From Tieghemiomyces parasiticus (Eukaryota; Kickxellomycota; Dimargaritomycetes; Dimargaritales; Dimargaritaceae): 47,931 bases of DNA. This document shows, one piece after another, positions 1 through 11,854 of the stretch (within the stretch, counting starts at the first letter, position 1; each line of letters starts with the position of its first letter). The stretch lies in NCBI GenBank assembly GCA_027575765.1, contig JANBPT010000285.1:1-47931 (forward strand), read 5' to 3'. The translations under genes and the position numbers were made by a program. The notes under the pieces were generated by a model. That model was given only the letters and a program-made list of their open reading frames with translations. It made no database searches and was not told the origin of the DNA.

Positions 1-35
1 CCCTATTGAGGCGCCCGGCCAAGCCAGAACGGAGT

Positions 36-2618
36 ATGTCCGATTCAGCCCCAAAGTCGGTCGACGCGATATCGTCCGGTTCGGCCTCGACTAGGTCGCT
101 ACCAATTCCAAACTCAGCGTCCCCGCCGGTCGAACCCGAGGCCATACCGCCGGCGCACCCGTCGCCAGCTACGACCCCTCCCCAAACCCATCCTCTTCAA
201 CTGGCCACTACGCTTCCCTCACCCACGCGGCTATCCCGGACCAACTCCAACGTGTCGGACGTGACAGCTACTGCAACGGACGTTCCTTCAGAATTAGCAG
301 TCGATTCTCTCACCGGCCACCCTAGCTCTCAGCATGCCTCCACGACCAATATTGTCGGCGCCCCGGTCACGCCGCCCCCGTCTCACCAAGCGTCAGCCAC
401 CTCCAACGACCCGTCCGCTGCCGCTACTCCTGTAGCAACCACTACCCTGCCACCCTGCCCGTCAGCCACGCCCGCGGCGGAAGATATGCCCACCCTCCCG
501 CGCCTCTCGGCCATTTCTACTTGCTCCCCAGAACTCCTCCCGGCCAACCGGTTCCTCGCCACGCCGTCTTCTCCGAACAACGAAGAGAAGAAATCGACCG
601 CCCAGCCCAGCGATGATCGGTCCAGCCTCAACGAAGAGATCGAGGCCCTGGTCGACGACGATGGCAACATCTACCTCCACCCTGGCAAGGATGTCGACAT
701 GGTGGATATTGCCGAACCGGCTATTTCCTCCGACTCGGACTTCATGGAACTCTACCTGCGCAAGAGCCTGCCGGCACCGCCCCGGGAAAACAAAACCATG
801 GTTTCCGCTGCTGCCGGTGCCCCGGCCATACCGCCCGTCCCCGTGACGGAAACCATGGCCACGCCCACCCTGTCCCGCAAGTCGAGCCGCGCCGTGGCCG
901 ATTTCCGACAGCTGACCCTCACCCGCCACGACATGCGCAAGCACATCATCACTGAAATTTCCGCCACCGAGCGGTCATTCTACGATTGTTTCAACGAGGT
1001 CCGAGTGGTAAGTAGTCGTTAATCTCTGGTAGCGACCACACGGTCCATCATCCTAGCATATGTTTGGCGGGGATAACTCGATCGACCTAATCAGAAGACT
1101 AACTCCGCTCTGACCTCTCTGTCGTATCCTCTTTACACCCTTGCTTAGGTCTGGATGGACCCCATCTTTGACGGGATTCTCAATCAGAACCCTATCATGG
1201 ATCCGGCCGAGGCACGCACCCTCTTCCTGGGCGTGGACGAGCTGCTGGATCACTCAGCAACCCTCCGTGACGAACTTGAGGAGGTGGCCAACACCCAAAG
1301 CCCCGACGCTAGCATCGCCGAGGTCTTCCTACGAGAACAGCGCCAGTGGAAGGCCTTTCCGCGTACGATCCGCAATTTCAAGGCAGCCCAGGGTGTGATT
1401 AAGCGCGCCCTCGCCACCCGAAGCTTCGCCAAGTTTCAGCAGGATGTGATGCGCAATAAGACCACCAAGAATGACACGCTGAGCTCCCTGCTGATTTTAC
1501 CCGTCCAGCGTATCACCCGGTACCCGCTGCTACTCGACAAGCTGCTCAAACAGACCCCACCCTCGCACTGGGAACACGCGTTGCTCCAGCAGGCCATCGA
1601 ACTGATCAGCCGCTACGCGACGGAGAGTAACCTGGGGGCCCGCGAGGACATGGCCCACTCTCCTGTCATGGCTCTGACCAAACCACTGCGCCACGTCCCG
1701 CTCATGGTGTACCGCCCCAGCCGCAAGTTCATCACCGAAACGATGGTTCGCGAGGTGCGGACGGACAGCACCCGTCGACTCTTCCTATTCGACGACATAT
1801 TACTCATGGCCCACTGCCCAGCCAGCCGCGGCTGGTCCAGCATGTCCCGCCGCACCTGGGTCTGCGACCTGGTTATTGACCTGACCGAACTGTCGGTGCT
1901 GACCCAGACCTGTGTCGAAGGTAACAAGCACGTCACCATTCTCTCCATTGAGGGCGGCGACCCGGTAAGTCGGGCCGGCTCCATCGATCGTCGCATCTCT
2001 ACACTTTCCGCCCTACCAGATCCAGACACGCCGTTCCCGAACATGGTGGTGGGTAACGCCGGGATCACCTCGACGACCGTCACCCTGGCCACCATCCGAA
2101 GCTCGGCGATCGGTTCAAACTCTCCGCACCCCCACCTAGGCCCGACGTCCCCATTTCTTCTACCGTCGCCGCCCCACGACCAGACCGCCTTCCCGTTCGA
2201 TCAATTTCAGTCTGGCGGGCTCTACGCCTCCCCGGTCGCGCCTGGTGCCTCCAATACCACGGCACCCAAATCTCCCAGCGTCCCGGCTTCAGCACTGCCA
2301 TCGGCCCCGGCCGTACCCTCGGTGCCCGCTACCCCAACCACGCCGGCAACTGGGCTCACCCGGGCCCGGAGTGATGCTGGCGACAGTATGGTCTCTCGTA
2401 CGGTGGGTAAGCCATCCCATTCCCTCAGCCTGGTCACCTCATTGAGCTTTATCATCACCCCTACAGGGGAGAAGCAGACCATCCTGCCTACCCAGGACCC
2501 TCAATACTTTACTCTGCAGCACACGACCAGCGAGGCTCAAAAGAGCTTCGCCACGGCTTTGGAAAGCCAAATCACCAAGATTTTGCTGTCCAAGTATGTG
2601 CCAGCACCCTTCAATTAG
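36..2618 (+). CDS. Rho guanine-nucleotide exchange factor (DH-PH), two exons
   Basis: Exons 36..1007 and 1149..2618; the intron starts GTAAGT, ends TTAG and is phase 0. Activates Rho-type GTPases by promoting GDP release, probably at the cell cortex. The first ~270 residues are Ser/Pro/Thr-rich and low in complexity. The DH domain runs from about residue 295 to 490 and carries the hallmark QRITRYPLLLDKLL helix near residue 444. A PH domain follows from about residue 500 (strands around RRLFLFDDILLMA) and is interrupted by a ~150-residue Ser/Pro insert before its last strands and C-terminal helix. The frame is open back to the window edge, so ATG 36 (A at -3) is the first visible start and the gene may begin upstream. 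The DH-PH identity is firm; the Rho target is unknown. Confidence 0.88.
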
Positions 2619-2991
2619 AACTGTTATCACGTACTATTTATGGAGGTTCGGTACGTTATTCCTCCCAATTTTATACTTCACTTATAATACTTCACACACA
2701 CACACACACATCATTTTACTTATTCCTACTGACGATTTGTAATCATTATTGCGTACACCTTCTCCATATGATGTTAGCCACTGCCTTTTTTTTAAGGCCC
2801 TGTAAATTTCAATAATCATCCGTAAGTATATGTGTTAGTGCGCGAGGGATGGTACAGGGCCCATCCAGCAATCAATATCGGGCACATTGGCAGGGACCCA
2901 ACCCTGTACACGGTCGGACATTCGATATCGAACGCGATCTGCCACCAATAGATGCCGACATCACCAGCGTGACCGGTCTGCGCTTGAACTT
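2619..2991. other. Convergent 3' intergenic spacer with a CA microsatellite
   Basis: Lies between the RhoGEF stop and the stop of the minus-strand dihydropteridine reductase. It is AT-rich, contains a (CA)n run at about 2693..2710, and several A/T-rich stretches suited to polyadenylation on both strands. No gene is seen. A plus-strand open frame over 2849..3136 is the antisense shadow of the reductase's last exon. Confidence 0.6.
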
Positions 2992-4106
2992 TCACTGGAA
3001 CGTCGTCTGGTTGTCCTTTGTGAGGATTTTGACGAGGGAGCCTGACGGGGGGCGCTTGGTGGGGTCAGACGCCCAGGCGAAGAGCTCTCTGTTTCGTATC
3101 AAGGATATCGTTTTGGGGCAGGGTGGTGGAACATAATGATCAATGGTTAGGGATGTTGTCTAACGGAGAGCCGTGCCAAAGTTGCGTCGTTGCCCGAGTC
3201 CTATCGGACATTCTATTGGTGCGGTCCATAGAACTGCATCGAAACATTCAACTTACTCGGCCACCTCGCTCAGGGGCGTCCAGGACGAACGATCGGCATC
3301 GGGCATGGCGCCGCGGTTAGCCGGGGTATCCAGGGTCACAGGCAGGATGGCGTTGACCGACACACGATCGGGTAGTCCGGCCTCGGGTGCGGCCAGGCTT
3401 GCCGTCAGGTGGTGGACGGCTGCCTTCGCCATACCATACCCGATCATCCCAGGGGTCGGGCCGGCGGCGGCGGCCTCGGCACCGGTCAGAGTCAGAAGAC
3501 CTCCCGGCCGAAGGTGGCGGGCGGCAATCTGAGCGGCGATGAGGGAGGTCTGGACACTCTGCTGCCACATGTGTTCCGCGCTGGCGAGCGCCTGGTCAGA
3601 TCGGATTGAACCACCTTCCCACCCGCCAGCCACACAGAGCACCGCATGGACCGGTAGGTCACTGGTGCGCTGCAGAGTCTCGAGTACCTGTTGGCCTGCC
3701 GTAGGGAGCGGCAGGTTTGGTTTGACCAGTACGTTCTTGTCGGCGTGGGGGTTTGGCGCTAGGCCAATCGAGGTCACTTGCTGTAAGCCAGGGTAATAGT
3801 AAGCAACGGTGGGCATCAAAGCCGGCAGGGTTCTTTATAGGTTAGGGCTAAACTGGGGCTTTAGTGGTCTGTCTTATAAAGAGGTTGCAAGGTGCCTGTT
3901 AAAGTACTTTGCACACGCAAGTGTATTTTCTGGTTTGGTTCAATCGTCTATCTAAAGGTTGCCACACGGACGACGCAAGGCAGGTAGCCTTTGTATCCTC
4001 GTAGTACCAAGTTGAACAACCTACTTACCCAGCTGCGGGCCTTGAAAAGGGACACAAGGGTGGCACCAAGGGCACCATTGCCGCCGTAGACAATAACTCT
4101 AGACAT
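2992..4106 (-). CDS. QDPR: Dihydropteridine reductase (quinoid dihydropteridine reductase), three exons
   Basis: Exons on minus: 4106..4029, 3780..3257, 3088..2992 (232 aa; human enzyme 244). NADH-dependent reduction of quinonoid dihydrobiopterin, regenerating the tetrahydrobiopterin cofactor. It is a short-chain dehydrogenase: nucleotide-binding GGNGALG at residues 8-14, an AGGWEGG segment near 77, and YGMAK (Tyr141, Lys145) as the catalytic YxxxK. The PVTLDTP and SSWTPL segments are family hallmarks. All donors read GTAAGT and acceptors TACAG and ACAG. Exon 2 would otherwise end in a premature stop just after the tryptophan-containing SSWTPL; splicing from GA|GTAAGT at 3257 to exon 3 restores the conserved tail, with RPPSGSLVKILT, and a natural TGA. 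Family identity is very sure; exon 3 is inferred from frame and tail match. Confidence 0.93.
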
Positions 4107-5548
4107 GTCGGAGAAATGGGCAGAGAAGGGGGCAAGGTAGTGAGCGTGGATTATTATGGCGTAGGCCGCTGGTAAACTGGAATGGTAAATGTCGGAGAAG
4201 CAAGCGTATGAGCAAGTCGGAACCAAAGTGCTGAAGACGCCCCCTCCCCTCTCCCAAGCTTGGAGGGCCGGAGGCTCAATAGCATCGAGTATGACGGACA
4301 GGGAGCACCCATTGTGACTGCCAGTTGATGGGCTCGCCTGCCGTGAAGCGTGTGAACGGTCGGCAGCATCAGTATGTCCTCCCATCCTCTCCCCTTGCCG
4401 CTGAGGCCTACGTCTCCATTAATCTTTTCTTGTTAGGCCCTCACCCAGCCTTCATGAAGAATTTCCTACGGAAGGCCCCCTTCAGCACACTTAGTTACCC
4501 GATAGGCCTCTCCCCTCCTCCGCCCCCCATCCACTGTGCAATTGGGTACAGTCACGGCAGGGAGGGAGAATGGAGATGTAGACGTTCTAATTGCTGCTGT
4601 CTGCTATGACTGCGGTGTACTTCAACACCCCAGTAATGCTGATGGTCAGGACGCAACCTTTGTGGCTGTAGGTAGCTGCGGTCACCCAAAGTGAAGGGTA
4701 TGCTGGATCAGTTAAAAGATGAATATGGGCCCCATCCCTCATTACCCGGGGAGAGGGGTAATCTCTATCAGTTTAATTCGTTCTAAGCGGGTCAAGGCAC
4801 GTTGGCCCTTCACCCATTGACCTTGCTGACTAATTTCTAGCGCTAAAACTCGCGTTTCTGCTCAGATATATTTCCCTTCCTGTTATGGAAGGTTACTGGT
4901 TGATATCCGACATTAAATTATAGGTTGTCCCCAACACTTTAGTCTCAACTCCATCGCTTACGTTAGTGCTGCTGGTTTTTTTTTATACGTCTCCACGTCA
5001 CTTGTCTCTCAGGCAAGCGCTTCATCTCTTCAAATATTATCTGGTGCATTGCTCGCCCAGGTACAACCTGAGTTGGTCGGGGCTCGCGCTCGAGTCTCCT
5101 GCTTGACATACCTGCCCTCTGATTCACTTGAGTTGGGCTGTGCAGGAGTCCCTATTTCCCCTTTCAACTCCCGTCCCAGTACTGAGCGCTTTCCGACCTT
5201 TGGCCTTTACCCCGTTTGCCAGTTGGCTGGGGTCTCATGGGATCTGCAAATCCGTTGACCGTTATGTCGCTTGCTGTAGTTATCTGGTAACCCTTAACAT
5301 ACCACATCTCCCACGTCCTTACGGGTACTAGGGTAATATCCAGACTCCCCGGCACACTCCCAAGAGGTGTGACGTGGTGGCCGCCCGCTCGTCCAGCTTT
5401 GAAAAACGTCAATGATACTGATTTATGTTAGTAGCCATATAGTCATTTTGAAAGAGTTAAGGGGGAGAAGGAGCCCGGTTTCGATTATGTTTTGTCAAAA
5501 GGCCCAAGAGAAAGGCACCAGGTAAAGCCCTACCGGCCAGCCACCGTT
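4107..5548. other. Intergenic, no gene seen
   Basis: Upstream of the dihydropteridine reductase start and downstream of the WDR3 stop. Open frames here are short, use no recognisable domain and have no sensible splice partners. The reductase promoter should lie at its left end. Nothing else is supported. Confidence 0.5.
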
Positions 5549-8500
5549 CTACTTGCTGGAGATGGTCAGGTACCGGCGCTTCCGCAGTCCGTAGTTCAGT
5601 TTGGCGTCGATATCCTCCTCACCAAAGTAGGTCGCGATTGAGTTGGCCGTGTGCTGTTCGCGGAGGTATCTGAGCCCTGCCACATTAAAGCCGATTGCGT
5701 CCTTCTGAGTCTCGAGATGTTGGCGGAGGTGCTTGCGTACATTAGACAGCATTATGCCGAGGTCCTGCGATGCCGAGATTTGCTGGTGGTGTACGCGCAG
5801 CAAAAAGAAGAGCACGCGGCACACTAGGTTAATATTCCAACTCTTCTGGATCCAATGGTCAAAATAGCGGAAGAGGGCCGTGGCCTTGCTGAAGGGAAGG
5901 ACGAGGAGGGCATCCTCCATCTCAACGGGTCGGACCTTCTCGAAGACCTGGAGAAGGTAGCGCTCGGGCGTGAGGTCACCCAGCGCAACGAGGATAGGGT
6001 TCTTGGTCGGGAACGGGATGGCAAGCGGGCCCTTGTCCTTCATCTATCGGATCAAAGCGGTTGGTACAGAGAGAGAAGTTGGAAAAGGCAGGGAGAGGAT
6101 AAAATGGGAGTAGGTGGTTAGATCCGGGTTACCATTAGCAAGCAAGCCAAGTTATCTCTCAGTTAACGCATCTACCCGGGTACAAACCAAGGGAGCGGAT
6201 GAGACCAGTGGTGTTAATCTTCTAATGCGTCACGCTAATCGGTACTTACCATTTCGTAGGTTTCTAGAGCCAATCGCTCCTGCTCGACGAGGTCCAGGGC
6301 TTCCATGATGCGCTCGCCGGCCTTCAGCGTCTCGACCGTCTGGCGGGTGGCCCGGGTGGATTCACTCTGGCCGCGCTCATCCTCAGGAGCCTCAAGATTA
6401 GTGGTGAGTTGGGACCGTTCCAGCTCGTGGACCAGGTTGGACTCGTACTCCTCCTCCATGTCGCGCTCCTTCTCTTCTTCAGGGAATAGGGGTTCCTCCG
6501 TCCGCACCCATACCCGGATCGATCGATCCTGGCCCGTCGAGAAGACCCAGTTGCCGAAGCGGCTAATGACCAGCCCCCATACCTCGGCCTGGTGACCCTC
6601 CAGTTTCATGATGGGCGTGAATTTGTCGGCATCCCAGTACTTGACCAGCTTGTCCCGGCCGGATGTGAAGACATAATGGGTCTCCGGGACGAAGCGGACA
6701 CAGGTTACGCTATCCTGATGGGCGAAAAGGGACCGGTGGCAGTCACCAAAGTCCATGCCCCAGATCTTGAGGTTCTTGTCCGAGGACCCCGTAGCCAGCA
6801 GGGCGCCGTCGTCCGAAATGTCTAGAGACAGCACCGGCAGGCTGTGGCCGTAGAAACTCAAATGGTACTTGAGGGTGTCTACGAAGAAGGTCTTTACGGT
6901 GGCATCGAGGAGAGACACGGCGAGGTGTTTCATGCTGCGAGCGAACCGGACGCAGAGGACGCTCTGGCCCACCTCGAGGGTGCGGGCGTGCTGAAGCGTG
7001 ATGCGCTGGGCGCCCAAGACGGAGTCAGCTGACTCGGCAGGCCGCTCGACTAGCTCAAACTCCCAAAACTTGACGGTATGGTCGGCTGATCCGGAGGCCA
7101 AACCGCGGCGGTCAGGTTGGACGGCCACGGACCATACTTCCTTGGCATGGGCGGCAATGGATTCCATAAGTACATTAGCCGAGATATCAAACAGTTCAAG
7201 GTGACCCGTCTTGGTGCCTATAACGATGTGCTTATCACCGGGCAGAAACTCAACGCAGTTGGCCGGGCCGCAGGCCATGGTCCGGATGCAGGCCATCGTT
7301 TGGGTGTTCCAGACCTTAAGTAGGCCGTTAGACGCCGTGGCCAGGAGTTCGTCGTCTGAGCTGAGGGCGATGGCCCGCGCCTCACCGCGGTGGCCAGCCA
7401 GGTCGACATTGTACTGCAGAGTTGGAGTGCGCGCCTCGGGGTCCTCCTTGACACGCTCCGGATTGGCGATTTGGTACACGGCCAGCTGATTGTTGGTGGT
7501 AGCCACTAACAGGCTGAGGTCGGTGGTTTTGGATGGAGGGCCGTACGCGCTCGCCTCTCGGTCGTCGTCGTCGTCACCGTCGCCGCCATGATTTAGTTTG
7601 CCGTGAATCAGACGGGCCGGCACGGTGGGCCGGGTGCGGGAGTGAGCGGGAGCCGGCGGTTGGAAGTCGACGGAGCGTACCTTCGCGTCGGCCCGCAGTA
7701 CCTGGTAGGGCACAATCTCGTCAGCGGCCGTGACCGACGGAGGCGCTTCAGTTTCGGCCCCCGTCGCCGCCACATTCTCGCCCTGTTCCTTGGCCTTAGC
7801 CTTAGACTTGGCGCGCCGGTGCCGGAGACGCCGGCGGAGCTTCTTCTGAAGGATTTCTTCACTGTACAGCCGGAAAAGTTCTACATTGCGGGTAGTCGGG
7901 AGGCAGGCGAGGTAGAATCCCTGGCTGTCGAACTGCAGCTGAGAAACGCGCTCGGTGCTTTGGCGGGGTACCTCCCCGTAGTACTCGAACACGCCGCTGA
8001 TCGGAGTGGGCGCAGCATCAGGGGCGGCGGTCTCCGCGGCCGGCTCATCTGCGGTCCCGGCCAGATACCCCTCGTCAAGACGATCGGCGTGTAGGCGCCA
8101 CACTTTCAGACCGCGGTCTGAGGAACCGGCCACCAGGCGGGTCTGATGTGGGTTCACCGCTAGGGACCACACCTCACTCCGGTGCTCGGCCAGGGTCTCT
8201 ACACAGTGCTGAGTGTCAAGATCCCACAGCTTGATCAGCGTGTCCTTAGATCCGCTCACGACGTGGGTGGCTCGGCCGTCGCGGGTATAGAGAAAGTGCA
8301 CAGCGGTGACCTCATCCTTGTGTCCGGTGAGGCGGCAGATACCGGACTCCGCGAGGACGTTCCACAGGATGATGTGCGTGTCACGGGCACCCGAGACCAG
8401 AGTAGTCCCAGACCTGTCAAAGGCCAAGGTCGAGACGGACGACCGGTGCCCGTTGAACGTGACGAGGAGTTCACCAGAAGGGGCGGCGAAGACTCGGATA

Positions 8501-8751
8501 GCCCCGTTGGCGTACCCGACAGCGTAGCGGTCTCCCGCGGGCGCGCGGCACAGGACCGTTATTTCGGCTTTGTTGGTTGGGTCGGACCAGGTGGCCTCAA
8601 GAGTGCCCTTCTTGGCGCTCCATATCTGGACGTTTTCGAGACCTGGGGCAATGATACACCGGCCATCCGCGTCAAATACTGCGTTAGCCTTCTGACTGAC
8701 GATGACGCCGAAGGCGCCCTCGGGCTCATACCGCAGGTAGGTCTTTCCCAT
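5549..8751 (-). CDS. UTP12: U3 snoRNP / SSU processome WD40 protein WDR3 (Utp12/Dip2), two exons
   Basis: Exons on minus: 8751..6250 and 6043..5549 (998 aa; yeast and human proteins are about 943). A structural WD40 subunit of the UTP-B complex, which binds the U3 snoRNP and pre-rRNA in the nucleolus for 18S maturation. Two beta-propellers are visible as repeated GH...D..SGS.D..IK.W units; the conserved DFGDCHRSLFAHQDSV segment and the E/D-rich linker before TVETLKAGERIMEALDL are typical. After the intron (GTAAGT...GATAG, phase 0) comes the Utp12 domain, with LTPERYLLQVFEKV and MEDALLVLPFS. The linker between propellers has an acidic insert rich in Asp near residue 385. The acceptor is immediately followed by an in-frame ATG, so exon 2 alone could be mistaken for a separate gene. 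Confidence 0.94.
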
Positions 8752-9369
8752 CGCGGTTGTAACGGTGGTAGTGAGTGTGGGAATAGGGTAAGGAGAAGCT
8801 TGTAAAAGGCAATAGTGTCGCTAAATGAGTGAGGTTCGCGTTAGACGGGATCAACCGTGGCACAGAGGTAGGGTAGGAATGCGGTGAAGTCTCGAGATGA
8901 ACTTGCCGGTGAAGCGGGCATTTGGGGGAGAGGCAACAGCTGCATACTCGACTAAGATTAATTTTTTTTTTCACTTGTTCATACTGTGCTCCCAACGTTC
9001 TGCGGCGGCAGCGAGTGCCACCAACCATGGATTATTTCCAAAATCGACCCGGAGGGCTAGGCAAGCAGGTAATAGCTTGCCAGTGGCTTAAAAAAAAAGA
9101 AAAAAGAAAAAAAAGAAAGGGCAATGAATTCGATCACGTGATAATTGATTTCGCTGCTTGGATAGGAGCCACCGTCGTAAGAAAACTAGTGGACGTGGCG
9201 AGGGCAAGGATCCCAAACCCGATGCAACACTTGCGGAACGGACTACAATCGACCCATGGTCCTATGCCCACATTCAGTTCTGGCCTCGGACGGCTCTCAC
9301 GACCCAGTTTCACTCATTACCCTTCACTGCCTGCTACCGCCACAATACCCTTTAACCATCGCATGCACC
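8752..9369. promoter_or_regulatory. Divergent promoter shared by WDR3/UTP12 and neuroguidin/LCP5
   Basis: A 618-bp head-to-head intergenic region between two ribosome-biogenesis genes. It contains an oligo-T tract near 8960, a long oligo-A tract at about 9089..9117 that could exclude nucleosomes, and a 10-bp palindrome with a CACGTG core. A shared, coordinated promoter is an inference from orientation and function. Confidence 0.6.
9133..9142. promoter_or_regulatory. Palindromic CACGTG E-box
   Basis: The sequence ATCACGTGAT is a perfect palindrome 15 bp right of the oligo-A tract. CACGTG is the known site of bHLH factors such as fungal Cbf1 and Pho4 types. Binding here is inferred from sequence and position only. 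Confidence 0.45.
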
Positions 9370-10858
9370 ATGCCCCCCTCCACACTAAACGACCGCCTCA
9401 AGGAGCTCATTGGCTCTTTGGACACTGTCCATAAGCAAGTGAAGAAGCACCGTGCCGAGTAAGTGGTCTTGGACTTTAGGTCGTAAGGTCGGTTGGACGT
9501 CAATGTGCCTACTACTCTACGGTAACAGAACACTAGACTTACCCACCCTACCTCCGCGCTCGTGTTATCCACTCACTTCACCAGACTTGCTGGTGACCAT
9601 GGCGCCAAGCCGACGAACACGACCGACGGCATCAGTCTACTGGAGGCCAAATACCACCTCCTTCTCGAGTACCTTACCGACGTAGCCTACTTTGTCGATC
9701 TCAAGTTACGGGGCACTTCCACCGTGGACCATCCGGTTATCCAGCACCTGATTGAAAATCGGGTCTATCTGGAGAAATTGCGACCCGTGGAGGCAAAGCT
9801 GAAGTATCAGATCGACAAGGTGGTGCGCGCTGCCAGCTTGGAAAACCCCGCCAAGATCTACGCCGAAGTCCAGGCCAAGGCGGCAGAGGCTGACCCCTTA
9901 CAATTCAAACCAAATATGGCTAGCATGAAGGCTGTGAATGAGAACATTACCCGAGGTAAGTCATTGTGGATTTCTTTTAATGTATATCTATCTATCTATA
10001 TATATATAGATAGATAGATATTGGGATATGACCCTGGAGAACGATTCGACCCCTGCCTTTGAATAGTTAGCTAACCAACCCTACGCACTATTTGTATCTA
10101 CTGGTGTTTTATTTCATCCTGGCGGACACGACTACCTCGCTCCTCATTCCTCAGTCTCGACTGATGGCGGCAAGGAAGGCGACGGCCTCTACAAAGCGCC
10201 CAAAGTGGCACCGGCTCACTTTGAAGAAGAAGCCTCCGCCGCCGCCAAACGCAAGCGATTCGAGGAGCGCATCCGTCAGAAGGCCATGCAGACCGAGATT
10301 GTGCGCGATCTGGTCTCTGAGTTCGACAATCGACCGCAAGAGGAGGAGGTGCACGGTAACGTCGGTATTGGTGGGTCCGATGCCTACAAGCGCAAGCGGG
10401 CCGAGCGCGAGCGCTACGAGGAGGACAACTTCAAACGTATGGATATCAGCCGTAAGGATAAGCACCAGGAGAAGGTGTCCACGTTTCAGAGTCTGGACCA
10501 CGAATTCAAGGTGAGTAGAAAATGCATGAGGGCTATCTGGCGGCCAGCCTTCAGGCGTTGGGTCGCCAGCTTTGACCTTATCTCGAATGTTGTCCGACAG
10601 GCCACCACCCACCTCCCACAACTACTAATTTTGTGCGCCTCTCCCTGATTTCATGGACTCACTTCCTACCGCCCTCCCCATTATTAGGACCTCAACGACT
10701 TTGCGAGCCGGGCGGCTATCTACACCATCACCAAAGGCAAGGGAAATGGCCACAAAGATGCGGCCGACATGTTGGAAGGCATCAAAGACGGCAAATCCAG
10801 CGGCAAGAGGCGCAAGACCTCCAGCAAAAAGTCATACGGCAAGAAGTTCCGGAAGTGA
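9370..10858 (+). CDS. LCP5: Neuroguidin / Lcp5 (Sas10/C1D family), four exons
   Basis: Exons 9370..9458, 9585..9955, 10155..10510, 10688..10858 (328 aa; human neuroguidin 315). A nucleolar U3-associated factor of the SSU processome, required for early pre-rRNA cleavage. The N-terminal ~95 residues are the helical Sas10/Utp3/C1D domain, with SLLEAKYHLLLEYLTDVAYF and the following LRG/HPVIQHLIENRVYLEKLRPVE block. The middle has YKAPKVAP, which is highly typical of the family, then a Lys/Arg/Glu-rich coiled segment. The tail is basic (RRKTSSKKSYGKKFRK). All donors are GTAAGT or GTGAGT and phases fit across all three introns. It is head to head with WDR3, another SSU-processome gene. Intron 2 holds a 38-bp palindrome. 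Confidence 0.93.
9984..10021. repeat. 38-bp perfect palindrome of TATC/GATA repeats in an intron
   Basis: The run of TATC units, a TATATA centre and GATA units is exactly self-complementary about position 10002.5. It lies in intron 2 of the neuroguidin gene, about 30 bp past the donor. It probably arose as a microsatellite and could fold as a hairpin in the pre-mRNA. Confidence 0.9.
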
Positions 10859-11050
10859 GCAATACATTTACCACTTTACGCAATTATACTACAACTACGG
10901 GTGTTCTATCTATAAACAAGTTCGTCACAGGAAAAACTAGATCAAAAATATGGGAATGCCAGCGTTGGACGAAACAACAGATATAGAGGACAGATTCAGA
11001 AAAAAACATACAATCATATCCGCTGCCCATAAAAAAACTTCGAAAAATAT

Positions 11051-11122
11051 GACCCAGCTCGGGGTCGAACCGAGGACTTTTCCCTCCGGAGGGGAACGCT
11101 CTTTCCACTGAGCTACAGGGCC
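11051..11122 (-). tRNA. tRNA-Arg (anticodon CCG)
   Basis: On the minus strand the sequence folds as a full cloverleaf: D stem GCUC/GAGC, anticodon stem UUCCC/GGGAA around the loop CUCCGGA (anticodon CCG at 11089..11087), T stem CUCGG/CCGAG with a UUCGACC loop. The discriminator is A (11050). The acceptor stem has one U-U mismatch and one G-U pair. No intron. Minus-strand T runs follow at 11047..11043 and 11038..11032 as Pol III terminators. An apparently identical copy lies at 18537..18608 in the opposite orientation. Confidence 0.93.
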
Positions 11123-11853
11123 TTCATAATGTTTTTGTGGTAGCGCGCTCTATGAGCTCGGATATCAGTATCAGAGGGGTGGCAATCGGCCAGCCCTTTT
11201 GGTCAGCCAGGGGGACAGCGCAGTCGGCGCAAAGATCAATAGTAGGTCGAGTGCAGACGGTGCTAATTAAAAGGTCAGAAAAGAGTCTGAAGTTTATTTT
11301 GTGGACATGCTTTGAACCTTAAATACTAATTGAGTATGACGCAAACAAAGTAACAACCGTCAATGACGAAGCCTCTTCCAGCCTTTATCCCTTAGTGATA
11401 AAGGCTGAGCTAATAATATCTGGAGGTGATTAAGTTGTGGGCGCCGATCCACAACAATGTTGTGATGAAGGCACCTCCAATCCACTCCACCAATCCCTCT
11501 GATACTCCAACTTTACAATGAACGTGGGATACTTGTAGTCCGCCAAGCTATCATGGCCTAATTCATCTCTACCATTTCTTATTCTTTGATATTTCTACAA
11601 ATTGATCTGTCTTACACTTTTACTTTCTTTGATTAACCATCTTATTTCGATATCCTCTTATAACTATCATATTTATTTCCTTTGCCATTAGTCGGTTTTC
11701 CCTTCACCCTTATTTTACTTTGCCTTATTCTTGACCACTGTCTCTATAAAAGGACGCCTGTTCTTGCACTACTAAATAAAACAACAAGTATTCACCGCTT
11801 CCTCTTCCCTAGTAAAATACCCAGATCCTTTTAAAAGCCCTATAACCCATCTC
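11123..11853. other. AT-rich intergenic DNA inside the repeat island
   Basis: Starts the gene-free island to the right of the tRNA-Arg. Composition falls sharply in GC compared with the gene to the left. No open frame of note, no RNA gene seen. Confidence 0.5.
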
Positions 11854-11854
11854 A

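Noticed and set aside
2849..3136. Plus-strand open frame of 95 residues
   Set aside because: It is antisense to exon 3 of the dihydropteridine reductase, which has clear family sequence on the other strand.
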